From Linyphia triangularis (lineage: Eukaryota > Arthropoda > Arachnida > Araneae > Linyphiidae): a DNA stretch of 64,000 bases. Positions 22,565 to 33,859 of the stretch are shown here, in pieces. The first letter of the stretch is position 1. Every line of letters starts with the position of its first letter. The position numbers were made by a program, and so were the translations under genes. The notes beneath the pieces were generated by a model that saw only the letters and a list, made by a program, of their open reading frames with translations, was not told the DNA's origin and did no database searches. Where the stretch lies: contig OZ021722.1 of assembly GCA_963978545.1 (NCBI GenBank), positions 13,231,801 to 13,295,800 on the forward strand. The letters are read 5' to 3'.

Positions 22565-25500
22565 CTTATTGAGATATTCATAATTTTGAACTTGAAAAAG
22601 AACATGATTCCTCCTAATTATATTAAAAGATTACTTTTTAAATGTCATAAAATACTACTGCCCATTTAAAATTCTCTACTAATGTTAGTTTAAAATTTTA
22701 TGTTGCATTCTTAAGTTATGACTGACATAAGAACGCATTAAAAGGTTACGAAAAAAACTCAAAATCCTCTATTAATACACATTCATTTTAATTTTTTTTT
22801 AATTGCTCGCTCACTGAACTGTGTTCCTTTATTTAATTTTAAAAAAAATTCACTAATTTGCAATGAAAGTATTTTACGTCTTAGATAAAAGATAACTTAA
22901 TTAAATGTAATTAAAAACTTTTTCCACCTCAATTTTTTTTTAATTCTTCTTTTAAGTCTTAGTTTGTTATAAAGCTGACATGACACAACTCCAAATAATG
23001 AATTTCTTCTAAAACAAAAAAAAACTCTTTAGAAAGATTAAGCCGATCCCTCGAATAATTTTTCTTTAAAAAAAAAACATTTTAGTTATAAAACAGCAAA
23101 AGCTTTGTCATCGTCTTTTCTATCTGATTTAATGACCAGTCGTCTTTATTTTTAGCATTTCCCCCTCCCTTCTCCCCAAAGTAATTTTTTCGTTTAATGC
23201 TCATAACAAATGACGCAGAACTCTGATTTTCACCGAAGACAGAACTTTAACGGGAAAAAAAAAAGCTATAAAAAATGTATTTACTGCCATGTTAGCAACT
23301 TCCAAACTCTTCCTGTGCCGCTCAGATAAGCAAAGCTACAGCTTAAAGAAAGACTCGTTAAAGCTCATCCAAGGTCTGAGCGAGCGAAAAAACATGCACG
23401 AAGGAAAAGGCTTAAAAAAAAGTAATTAATTAAATTTGTTTAGATTGAGCTCTTTTTAGGAAAAAGGGGGTGCCATGGGAGAATAATTCTTGTTTGCTTA
23501 GTGGGACGGAAGATTTTTAAGCACAAGCGCAATCAACCGAGCTTGTCAGACTTTGAGAACGTTGGCGAGAAAATAGCATATGAGAAGAGCATTCTTTTCT
23601 TCGTGATATTGTGTTTAATGAAGAAACTGAAGAAAGAAAAAAAAAATCAGGTATCTCATGTGATAGAAAAAGTCAATTTTTATATTCTTTTATAAACTGT
23701 TGTTTATGCCCAGATAGCATGCAAGCTTACGAAAACCATACTTGCCAAACTTGCAGTGATAAAAGGTTGCCTGGTAACCCCTTTGGGGGTGTAGGCCTAA
23801 AAGTGTTTTAAAGAAAAATTGCATTTATTTAAATATTTTAATTGTTATTTAAATATTATAATGCATAATAATTATGAGTATTTAAGTTATGAGAGTTCAA
23901 AACTATTGGATATAACTTAAAATTAATTAGCTTTGACAACATTGGAGAAAACGGAAGCTGTGATTTCAAGGGCACTGTCCAGTCCAAGAAGCTAATGTTT
24001 CTTCTATGCATTACACAGATTACGGGGTCTATTTGCACTGAGGTAAAGTTTTTCTGACCAAAAGTCGGAACTCTATGACGTCAGCTGTGAAGGACAATAG
24101 GACGAGCTGTTGAACTAGATCACTACACCCCCGTGACAAGAGTTTGGCGAAAGGTTCGGGATAGCAAACCTCCATTAACGCTATATGCACCATATATGCT
24201 CCGTAAAGCATATATGATGTGATAAAATGGTTCAAGATGGGGCGATATGGTGTTCCGTAAAGCATTTATGGCTCCGTAAAGCATATGAACCAATCTAGAA
24301 CCAATCTTTTTCATGAAAGATTCGTTCTAGATTGGTGCATATGCAGTGTAAATCTTGTAGCAAATTTATTATGAAACGTTTTACATTTTCCTTACAATTA
24401 TTGTCTATTGTTGAAAGGTTGGTCGTGAAAATGTTACGGATAGCTTATTAGCTGTAAACTATGATTCCCATTTCAAACTTTTAAAAAAGGTTGGATCATT
24501 GTCACCTGAACCTTGCCCCATTTTCAATTAGGATTACACATTGTGTTGAAAAGGTTAAAATGCTGCTACATGGGTAAAAAGATCTGCCTTTTTTCATGTA
24601 CAGTATCAAAACTAAGAATCATAAAGCCTGATTTCCACGTTATCAGTCAGCGTTCCAGTTGCAATAGCCAGTCATTAAACGCTAATACTAGCACCGACTA
24701 ATCGCTTGATGCCTGTCCCAGGAGAGGCCAGTTTGTCTCAAGATTGTCTCCACCAGGCGGCTACAGAAGATCATGTAACTTCTATTTACTGCTGCGTCAA
24801 CTCCCATCATCCAATAATCTACTCTCTCCCATGACCATCGCTTAATGCTTAAATTCTCAACAAACTCGCGTAAAAAAAAAAAAAAAAACCTATTTCAAAT
24901 ACAAACAAAATCTCAAATTCCATACACAATCGAATATAACATTTGACCTTTAGTTTGTATTTGAAATCCACGTGATGCCATTTCACCTACTTTGCGGAAC
25001 CCATGTAACGATAGAAGCTAAAAGTTTTCATTTTTGATTTCAGCTTTTTCCTCAACGTGTACTGGAATCTTAAGCATTACTAATCTAGACTAGCAAGAAG
25101 TTCTTGAAATTTCGCAACCAAACCAATCCAATTCTCAAAGAACTTACCTTCCCCCCCCCCCCCACTCCCCGTCTCCACCTATCACATCCCCAAATTAATG
25201 AGCGACCACCGATTCCGTAATTCAGATAACACTACACCCATAGAGAACCTCTCCAGATCTCACAGATAGAAACCCCGAGGAATCCAATGCCACCTTCAAG
25301 AGATTGATGATAGCTAGGACATTGGCGACGTGGAAAGGATATCTTGCTTTCACATCTGATCTGCGAATTTGATATAGCCCTCTCTCTCTGAGTTCGGAAT
25401 ACCTAGTTACTGGGTCTTACGTTTCTCTCTCTCTGAGTTTGTTTTTTGTATTGTTATTGCCGCTGTTGTTACTATTATTATCATTATTGTTTTGGATTGT

Positions 25501-25961
25501 GCCATCCGTCGTAAATCAGTGGTGAAATGGAGAAGGTTCTCACTGGTAGTTTATTGCCAGAGCTGAAGGGATGGGAGCCTTTGGAATGGGATTCCTTTGG
25601 CTGAATTAGCTGGTGTCTTCTTCTGCGTTAGGGTAGTCTGTCTTTTGATTCATTGGTTTGAAATGCAGTCAGTGTTCCGAGTTAGGTGACAGTTAGTGGT
25701 TAATTTTTAGTAAACGGTAGATACATTTTTTCTTTCTTTTAAACCTTTGAAGCAAGAATTCCGATTTTAATGGCATTTGGTATGGGCCGTCATTTATGTG
25801 TAGAAAAATGGAGTTATACTTCCTTTTTATGCAAAAAAATATTTATTTTGACTTTTGTAAGTGGTTACGTTATGAAACAACAATGCAAGTAACTGTGAAC
25901 ACAAATGAACTACTTAATCAAATGTTTTCTGCATAAAAAAAAAATGCGCTTTGTTTCTGAT
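22565..25961. other. No gene seen apart from a hairpin
   Basis: AT-rich sequence with T-runs, a C15 run near 25149 and CTCTCTCTGAG repeats near 25381 and 25425. No frame resembles a known protein. Confidence 0.5.
24288..24338. other. Strong stem-loop
   Basis: ACCAATCTAGAAC-CAATCTTT is followed after TTCATG by AAAGATTC-GTTCTAGATTGGT. The stem has 13 plus 7 pairs with one mismatch. CCGTAAAGCATATATG-like words repeat three times just before it. Confidence 0.75.
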
Positions 25962-25972
25962 CATACAAAATC

Positions 25973-26155
25973 GATTGGTTGTTTTCAGATTATCTGGCGC
26001 CGTCAGCAACACGAGAGCTATGATGCGCCGAAACATTCGTCATTAGACTAGCCAACATATATTTTCAAACACCCATGCCTTACACGCCGGGACTCGGAAC
26101 CCGCAACCTCGCGGTCTAGAAGCTAGCACGCTAACCACTGTACCGTTTGATCGGC
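25973..26155 (-). mobile_element. SINE-A copy 5
   Basis: Full-length, flanked by CATACAAAATC (25962-25972, 26156-26166). Confidence 0.95.
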
Positions 26156-26768
26156 CATACAAAATCAAAAAATTACATAGATTATTTTATGATATGCTTT
26201 GTGGTTTTCGCTGTAAAATCAGTCTGAATTATGGAAATAAAAAATTTAAATGAGTGATTTCTGTGTGGAGCCACTTAAAAGAGTTAAAATATTGCATTTG
26301 CATGTTTATTAAAATAATATTAATACAATTAGGTGTGTCCTTTCAGTTAAAATTATATTTAGACGAGTGATTTTAAAGACACAAAATATCCTATATCATG
26401 GCTATATCTGGAATAATGACGCAACAGAATTTTTTGTTTTCCAAAACGGAGTTAAGGTTTCTATTGTATCAGGGAATAACTAGCGTATTGAAAAGAACAA
26501 AGACGGAACTGTATCACTTATTGTAACAATATTACACTAGTTCCAAGTTGTAGGATGGCGCCGTATGGCTCTAGTAATGCTCTTGAGCAAAAAAACTCCA
26601 AACAGTCAACCAAGTTGATTGACATCATTAAGTTTATAGTAAAATCAATTTGTTTTTTTCGCGTTGTTTGAAAACTCCACTTAACGTAAGTTGGTTCCAC
26701 AATAGCGGCGATTATGTGCTTACAGAACTTTAAAGTTATATCCAAAACTAAACATTTATTATGATACG

Positions 26769-26840
26769 CTAGCTGAATACCGGAATTTTACTATGTTCAT
26801 TTAGCAATAAAAATACATTCATGCATGCTCGATTCTATTT
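26769..26840 (-). mobile_element. Degraded Helitron 3' end fragment
   Basis: CTAGCTGAATACC and the following TTTTAC-ATG-TCATTTAGC words match the 3' end of the Helitrons at 6212 and 37621, but similarity ends after about 70 bp. Confidence 0.6.
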
Positions 26841-26947
26841 TAATTTGCTACAGATTTCAGTGGTTTAGCTGAAAGTCTAATAGCTTAGCTTACGATGTGT
26901 TTAGAAACGTTTAAAAAAAATTAGCATCCTGGCTCAAATAGAAATAA

Positions 26948-27286
26948 GTTGGTTGGTTCATAAGCTTAACGACCTATATTTATGTACAATATCGGTTAAT
27001 CAGGCCGATACCAGACCGCGAGGTTGCGGGTTCGAGTCCAGTGTTGGCATGGGTGTTTGTAAATGTATGTTGGCTTGTCTAATGACGAATGTTTCGGCGC
27101 ATTATAGCCCTCGTGTTGCTGACGGCGCTAGATAATCTGAATACAGCCAACCAGGCCGATACCTACAGCTTAACGTTGATTCCGAATCACAATGAACATC
27201 CATGTCTAATCTAGGATTCAAACCCGCAACCATTGGCATGCGAGGGCAGAGCATTAACCATACAGCCATCAGCAGCCAGACCTCGG
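26948..27286 (-). mobile_element. SINE-B copy 1, interrupted by SINE-A
   Basis: Minus-strand reading gives a tRNA-like head, A-box-like TGGCTGTATGGTTAATGC and B box GGTTGCGGGTTTGAATCC. A body with TTAAGCTGTAGG follows, then a tail ending AACCAACCAAC at 26948. Removing the SINE-A at 27013-27151 and one flanking copy restores continuity with copy 2. Confidence 0.8.
27013..27151 (+). mobile_element. SINE-A copy 6, 5'-truncated, inside SINE-B
   Basis: It starts at AGACCGCGAGG within the tRNA head, so the A box is lost and the B box kept. CAGGCCGATACC flanks both sides (27001-27012, 27152-27163). The target is the body of a SINE-B copy. Confidence 0.95.
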
Positions 27287-27319
27287 TTGGTTGGTTTAAG
27301 TTTAACGGCAAAAGGGCAA
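27287..27319 (-). mobile_element. 33-bp SINE-C tail insertion with 14-bp duplication
   Basis: A 33-bp stretch (tail CCAACCAA plus GCCGTTAAACTT when read on the minus strand) lies between two copies of CAGCCAGACCTCGG (27273-27286, 27320-27333). It matches the end of the repeat called SINE-C here, so it is an extreme 5' truncation. Confidence 0.7.
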
Positions 27320-27367
27320 CAGCCAGACCTCGGACTAAAATTCTAAGGTAGGCAATTTTTTACAAGG

Positions 27368-27544
27368 TTGGTTGTTTTCAGATTATCTGGCACCGTCAGC
27401 AACACGAGGGCTATAATGAGCCGAAACATTCGTCATTAGACAAGCCAACATACATTTACAAACACCCATGCCTAACACGGGACTCGAACCCGCAACCTCG
27501 TGGTCTAGAAGCTAGCACGCTAACCACTATACCGTTTGGTCGGC
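27368..27544 (-). mobile_element. SINE-A copy 7
   Basis: Full-length with a perfect 16-bp duplication GCAATTTTTTACAAGG (27352-27367, 27545-27560). Confidence 0.96.
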
Positions 27545-27559
27545 GCAATTTTTTACAAG

Positions 27560-27720
27560 GACATTTTGGACATAGTATGTTTAATAATATTTTTACCTAT
27601 TGAAATATCATTAGTACTTCAAAAACTAACACTTCCTGCACTTTTCTAAGAAAGGCACTATAACGAAATATAGGCGTGGGGAAAACAACAGCGCAATATT
27701 AAAAATATTATGTCTAGCAA
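27560..27720 (+). repeat. Dispersed repeat R4, copy 1
   Basis: Words TTTTGGACAT, TTTAATAATATTTTTA, AGTACTTCAAAAA, AAGGCACTAT and TCTAGCAAC match 28870-29055 in order. Confidence 0.8.
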
Positions 27721-27743
27721 CGCTGGCCATGAGGGACGAACAT

Positions 27744-27925
27744 TGGGTTGGTTGGTATGTACGCTCAACGACTTCTTTTTATGCACAATGATGTCTAATC
27801 AGGCCAGGGCCTACAGCTTAACGTGGATTCTGAACCACAGCGAACATCCATGCCTAACCCAGAATTTGAACCCGGTATCTTAAGCATGCGAGGCCAGAAA
27901 GCCAACCACACAGCCATCAGGAGTG
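27744..27925 (-). mobile_element. SINE-B copy 2
   Basis: Same layout, uninterrupted: head TGGCTGTGTGGTTGGC, B box GGGTTCAAATTC, shared words CAGGCC-TACAGCTTAACGT-GATTC and a CCAA-type tail. Target duplication not seen. Confidence 0.78.
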
Positions 27926-28235
27926 GGCATAGGTCAGTTTGATATTCCACATTTGGAATTTTCGACCCTCTTTTTACCCCAAAGGATAGTGATTCAAAAT
28001 CGTGACAGCTTTGTGATCACTTGTAGTGAATTTCAGCATCTTGACTTTGTGAGAAATTGAGAGATTTCTCATTGTTTGGACCCCTAAAAGTCGCTTTTTC
28101 AAGATCAGAATAGCTAAACTTTTGTGTGATTTGTTCTTGGTAGCAATTGTACTCACTACATTTCGAAGTTATGGGAAGTGGAATTAAGGGATCGCACACA
28201 ATATTACTAGATGTAGAATTCAAGATTCTTAGGTA

Positions 28236-28687
28236 CACTGTTAAAAATTTGGATCCGCCTTGCACCAAAAATTGGTTCTCATTCATCTGCAACCATTATT
28301 TGGTGTTTAGTTTCACGATTTAATGGTGATACGTCTGACCCGAAAGCTCTCTTAAATCGTGACTAAGCACCAAATGTTGGTTGTAGCTATATGGGAACCA
28401 ATTTTTGGGGCAAGGTGGAAACGTTTTGGTACTTTTCCGTTAGAGGGGGCCGTTGCTAATGTATAAAATATGGGTAAAACTTCCAAGTACGGTACGGATT
28501 CTGCGACATGGGGATTTTCGCCAATAAATGGCAACAGCCGCCATTTTTTAATAACTTGTTGACTGCCTATGGTTGTCATAATTGGGCGCGGTTTTATGTA
28601 AACAATTCTTGGCGCAAAATCCATACCGTGCTTGGAAGTACCATCGGCCCCCTTTAACGGAAAAATACCAACATTTTATTAACAGTG
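28236..28687. mobile_element. Tc1/mariner-type MITE with two internal foldbacks
   Basis: TA followed by CACTGTTAA at 28234 and TTAACAGTG followed by TA at 28689 mark the ends. Inside are two separate palindromes. One pairs CACCAAAAATTGGTTC (28262) with GAACCAATTTTTGGGGC (28394). The other pairs TTCCGTTAGAGGGGGCC (28435) with GGCCCCCTTTAACGGAA (28646), with further pairing of CTTCCAAGTACGGTACGGAT. Non-coding. Confidence 0.82.
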
Positions 28688-28689
28688 TA

Positions 28690-28868
28690 GGATTGGTTGG
28701 TTGTTTTCAGATTATCTGGCGACGTCAGCAACACGAGGGCTATAATGGGCCGAAACATTCGTCATTAGACAAGCCAACATACATTTACAAACACCCATGT
28801 CTAACACGGGACTCAAACCCGCAACCTCGTTAGCTAGCAAGCTAACCACTATACCTTTTGATCGGCAG
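28690..28868 (-). mobile_element. SINE-A copy 8
   Basis: Nearly full-length with a small deletion in the head (CCTCGTTAGCTAG) and other changes. It abuts the right edge of the 28236 MITE. No clear target duplication is seen. Confidence 0.9.
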
Positions 28869-28869
28869 T

Positions 28870-29055
28870 TTTCCAATATGAATTTTGGACATGGCATATT
28901 TAATAATATTTTTAATTTTTTAAATATTGATAGTACTTCAAAAATTAAGACCTCCTTCAGATTATCCGTCAAAAGGTATTAAGTAAGGCACTATGTCAAA
29001 ATATTGGTTTGGAAAAAACAGTTGTATTTAAAAATACTACGTCTGGCAACACACA
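28870..29055 (+). repeat. Dispersed repeat R4, copy 2
   Basis: Direct partner of 27560-27720. Both copies have a minus-strand SINE-A at their left edge, so the pair may be parts of one larger duplication or element. Confidence 0.8.
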
Positions 29056-29065
29056 CGAGTGGGGT

Positions 29066-29154
29066 CGGACACATTCTCCCAGGGAAGTCCCTAGGTAGTC
29101 CCCATCATTTCCCGAGACTCCAAATTACTTCTTAAGGACCTCCCTGGGAGTATG
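29066..29154. other. Imperfect inverted repeat around CTCCCAGGGAAGTCC
   Basis: GACACATTCTCCCAGGGAAGTCC-type sequence on the left pairs with GGACCTCCCTGGGAGTATGTGT on the right, with about 45 bp between. Confidence 0.6.
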
Positions 29155-29441
29155 TGTACAATATGGGGATGTTCATAGGGATGTTCTTTTTCGAGCGAAG
29201 GGACCAGCAACTCGAGAAATTTTTGGTTCGGTTGGCGTTCATGGATTTGCTTCATAGAAACTAAACATAGTCATCAGCCTTGCATCAAATTTCCGCATCA
29301 AACCTAGTGGTCCTCTCGTATTTCGGCATCCAATCGTGTGGCGCTCGCTCGAGTGGCAAAGGGTTAATATTTAAACTTGGAAACATCTAAAATTCCAACT
29401 AAATAGCTTTGTAAATAAAAACGTGTAATCTGAACTCCATA

Positions 29442-29621
29442 GTTGGCTGTTTTCAGTTTATCTGGCGCCGTCAGCAACACGAGGGCTATAATGCGCCGAA
29501 ACATTCGTCATTAGACAAGCCAACATACATTTACAAACACCCATGCCAAACACGGAACTCGAACCCGCAACCTCGCGGTCTAGAGGCTAGCACACTAACC
29601 ACTATACTGTTTGGTCGGCAA
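29442..29621 (-). mobile_element. SINE-A copy 9
   Basis: Full-length, flanked by TGAACTCCATA (29431-29441, 29622-29632). Confidence 0.95.
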
Positions 29622-29632
29622 TGAACTCCATA

Positions 29633-30909
29633 AATTTGAAGTAATTAACCACTTATTAAACTTAAACTTTAACTATGATAAATAATTATAGCATTAACTA
29701 TGAACAAAAGTGGCAAAATTTTGGAAACACCTTTTCAATCATATTTTATTCCATATGAACTTCAAATATATACAGTTATTTTTTCTTTAAAGCAATCTAT
29801 CTTACATAACAATCTCTTTTTCAATACAATTTTTTTTTTTACAAATAAACAATGATGCTGATGATAATTATTATATACTTTCAAATACTAAATGCTGTAA
29901 TCACAAGTAATTATCGCACAGAATCTATAAAAAAAATGATTTTTTTCCAAAAAAAAATATACAAAGATTAGTTGACAAATATTTTAAATTGTTTGCACAT
30001 CCTACACACGTGCTCTGTTGTTTTCTCGAACCTTTAAATTTTAAAATTGGTCACTCTTTATAAAAAATTTACTTTCCCCGTGATATTTGCTTGGGAGATA
30101 CAATAGATTGATTTACTTAAAACTAAATCTTCCTGGGGAGGGAAAAATTAATAAAACCTGCAGAAATTATTTAATTTCAAACACTGTAAATACGATTTCA
30201 AAATATGATAGCCGCTTACTTAAATAGAAGCTATCAATATTGAACACTAAATTCTGTAATCACAAAAATTCTCAGTTATAAAAACTCGTTAAATTCAAAC
30301 GCAAACTTCTTTCTCTTTTAACCTGCTTCAATAGCATTATCTTTTGTAGAAACGGATTTTCAAATTATATTACACCAATATATTTCTTTACAATTTTTTC
30401 ACTGATATTGACTAGAATTACCAGTGAACACTTATATCAATCGAATTTTGCATTCTTTTCTTTTATATAATTTTTTTTTATTATAGATTACTTACAGGGT
30501 AATCTTGCAAATAGCATCAATATCTCTCTGATATAATACAATTCTCTAAACTCTATCAAAATAAACATTATGTATATACAAATTCATGAACACAGCCTTT
30601 TTTTTTTTAAAGAATGAAACACAATGAAAAAAGTAACAGTTTTCCTTGAAATTAACCCTAAAATATTTCCTTTGAATTTTGGAAACTGCATACTTAACGG
30701 TTTTAGTCATAAAATTGAATTTTTTTTTTTATGAATTAGAAATTTGGTTCACCGATATATTTTGATAAGGATATATTAATTGTACTTACTATGAGTTATG
30801 ATTCGAATCCAGTTATTCGTTTGTGGTGCTTGGTGAACGTGTTTAATTTTTTTTCTGTTGGATTCAGTTGCCATAAATGGAGAAAGTAGTTTTGTTTCGT
30901 GGCTGAATA
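29633..30909. other. AT-rich, nothing recognised
   Basis: A CTAAAT-CTGTAATCACAA word occurs at 29887 and 30246, perhaps an old duplication. No open frames of note. Confidence 0.5.
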
Positions 30910-31840
30910 GAAACTATAAAAGACTGATTTCTAACAACAACTTCTGGATGGTGCATTCTTAGTTGTTGACTTGAAGTCGAAGAAGGCTTAACACGCTCGT
31001 TGCCAATCACGCGCTAGTGCGGAATGTCGTGGTAGCCTGTCCTGATCAGACTGCACCCGATCGGGTTTTCTGTTCATGCTGGAATTGACTGAAGTTACAA
31101 AATAATATTTGTCATGGGCTCGCTAATCCACGTCCTCACCCGGAGAAAGCATTGAAATGTCAACATCACAAAATTCCTTCTGCACTGGAATGATTTGACA
31201 ACCCCCCTTCCCCTTTTTTTTTTACCTCAACCTGTTCCAGAGAATTAGTTCTCTCACATATGTAAGTGGAGGCAGGTGCTAGTTCACAAAGTCCTTCCTT
31301 TCCACTCCCATCCGGGAGTTCAACCAACCATATTTGTCATGTGACATAAATGGTTAGTTGGTTGAACTCCCGGCTGGGAGTGGAAAGGAAGGACTTTGTG
31401 AACTAGCACCTGCCTCCACTTACATATGTGAGAGAACCACCTCTCTGGAACAGGTTGAAGTAAAGAAAAAAAAAAGGGGGGGGGGGGGAATTAAATGATT
31501 TCTGTGTAGAAGGAATTCTGTGAAGTTGCCATTTCAATGCTTTCTCCTGGTGAGGACGTGGACACCAGGTGATGTAGTTCTAGATTCTGTGACATAAATA
31601 TCAGATACATCTTGTCTTACTCCATAAGATTAGCGAGAAGCTTTTATTAAAAAACACGCTTTCAGGTAATTCCAGCAGAGAACGGCAACTCCGACCTGGT
31701 GCAGTCTGCTCAGGATGGACTACTAAGGAGTAACAAAATAAGTGATCGGCCAAATGCTTTCAAAGGAGAAACCACTGATAAGCTATCCACTTACAGCTAT
31801 CCAGAAGTTGTAACTCGAGATCAGAGTGCTATAGCATAGA
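30910..31840. mobile_element. 0.9-kb foldback element
   Basis: Two arms of about 430 bp are inverted copies. CTTCTGGAT near 30940 pairs with ATCCAGAAG near 31808; GCATTGAAATG near 31150 pairs with CATTTCAATGC near 31530. The inner 130 bp on each side are almost perfect (GGACTTTGTGAACTAGCACC). The centre is at about 31340. Paired homopolymers (C/T run near 31202, A/G run near 31465) sit at matching places. No protein is encoded. Confidence 0.88.
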
Positions 31841-32809
31841 AATAAATAATATTTTGCCCTCGATTCGACTACAAGTGTGATCGACTTGAAATAAAGTTGT
31901 ATCGATTATGATAGCACAACTTTTTATGGTTGTCTTTGAAAGTAAAAAAAAAAAACTTTTTGGTCAAATGTAACCACCCTAAAGAATTATTTTTTGATGG
32001 AGGTTTATGCCACAGATTACTGGAGATATTAATTTCAATTGGTACCTAAATAATACCGTTATAAATGACCTGCTAATTTTGAGTTTCAAACACATAAAAA
32101 TCCTTTTATCAAAAACAAATCTCAGTTAAATGCAAAATTTTTAGTTATATGGTAATTAATATAATCAGCATAAATCAAATTCTTATAACTTTTAGTAAAA
32201 TATAGGTACTTAGTTCCAAGAATTCGTGGATTTTTTTTAAAATCATTTACAAATCCATAAACGAAGACACTCCACTATTTACCCGAGCTCGGAATAATTC
32301 AAATGCAACGTTCTTTACACTATATAAACTCAGTGAGAATGAATGCATTTTTTCAAAGAAAATTACATAATTTCAGAATTATCTTAATTTCTAGGGATAA
32401 TAAAGTCATAAATGTTAGGGTGGGTTTGGTCTTTTTAGTCACATCCTTCAAAATGAACTCAACATATTTTAAATTTTAAATATCTATCCATATTTTGGTA
32501 ACGTTTCCTTACCAACTAAAATACTTTATGAATTATATTCTAACAAATTGTCACCAGCGAAGGAAATAAAAAAAGAACAATTCTACGAAGCATAATGTTA
32601 AATTTAGGATGAATTTACGTAAAAATATCATTCGTTCGTTAAATAATAAAATCTAATTGGCTTCTGAGCGTTATGAAAAAAAAGCAGATTATTGATAAGC
32701 ATATACAAATGAAAATGCTGAACGGAAAGAATTGTTAATTGAAAGAATCTTGAATCCTTTTAAAATAATGAATTTAAAAAAAAATCCGGACAATACTGAC
32801 TGACAATTA

Positions 32810-33636
32810 CCAGGTACTTTACACACTAAACAACCCATAAACCAGCCATCGAATTCCAAAATCAGCTTCATGCCATGCAAATGGATATTCGGCTCCAAAT
32901 ATGCCATTCAACCAGACGAAATACATCGAAGAACAGCATACTATCTCCAGATCATGATGTCATGTTAACATATTAATCAATACTTGTTTTGATGTACTGT
33001 AGTGCACCAGTTAGTTTGTTTGAGTTTAAACCATTCCAGTTTTGATATTCCACTCCTAAGAATTATGATTTCATCCAAACAACAAATAATCTGTCAACAA
33101 ATTGATCCAGATATTTTCCTTGATGTGCTGCTGGTACGCCGTCTAGATAGTTTCAGTTTAGTCCAACCTTAACAAGCCAGCCAACCAGTAATTACACATT
33201 TGATAGCAATCATATATGCTGATTCTTACCAGGTACCAGATCATAATGTTACGCCAACATAGTATTCCATATACTTAATGTGGTGTGATGTAGAACACCG
33301 ACTAGGTAGTTTTGATTTAGGCCGTTTCAGTTACACAAAACACCTCACAAGCAGTCCACAAATGCACTAACACAAAACTGAATCTCTCCAGACCGCAATG
33401 CTCTGTCAACAAATCGGTTCAGACACAACTTAAGTGATCTCTAGTGCCTCAGACTAGTTAATTTTAGGCCATTCCAGTTTGCAAGGAAACCCTTGCAAAC
33501 AGTCAAAAACGCACCCAACAAAAGCTGATATTTCGTCCTAAGACCACAATGTTCTGTAAAAGAAGTTGGTTCAGGCATTCTTTTCGGAGTGCTGTGATGC
33601 ACAAGACTAGTTAAGTTTTTTGGTCGATGCAGTGGT
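32810..33636 (-). repeat. Degenerate ~155-bp tandem repeat just downstream of the LMO stop codon
   Basis: A landmark resembling GACTAGTTAG-TTT-(A/G)GGCCATTCCAGTT recurs near 33006, 33139, 33297, 33448 and 33607, at steps of 133 to 159 bp. Between landmarks, matching words recur: CTCCAGACC, ATGCTCTGTCAACAAAT, TGGTTCAGACA and AGCAGTCCA-AAATGCAC. Units are diverged. The array starts within a few bases of the stop codon, so at least part of it should be 3' UTR. I found no convincing poly(A) signal that would fix the transcript end. Confidence 0.7.
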
Positions 33637-33639
33637 TGA

Positions 33640-33859
33640 CTAGTGTCCGTCGCTGATGAGCGAGCTGGGACTGCCGTATCCGCTTGACGCGTCGTCAACA
33701 GTCGGGGAGAGTGGTATCAGACTGTCTGTCTGTCTCTGTATCTGGTCGAGGCTGTTGTAGGTGGAGTAGGGTAGAGAGGCGATCAGGACACGTTCTTCGT
33801 AATCCAGCTCGCATAAGACCTTGTTTTCGAAAAGGTAAAAGCGGTCTCCAACGCAAAAC
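33640..33859 (-). CDS. LMO: LMO last coding exon and stop codon
   Basis: The acceptor is TTTTTTTAAG; the first base G completes the split Arg codon, then [16 protein letters not shown] follows with the last two LIM2 ligands (C150, D153). After DYEERV the tail is Ser/Thr/Pro-rich and probably disordered, ending in TAG at 33640-33642. The open frame continues upstream to 33972, but that part lies in the intron: it does not resemble LMO and the acceptor fits the conserved boundary. Confidence 0.93.
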
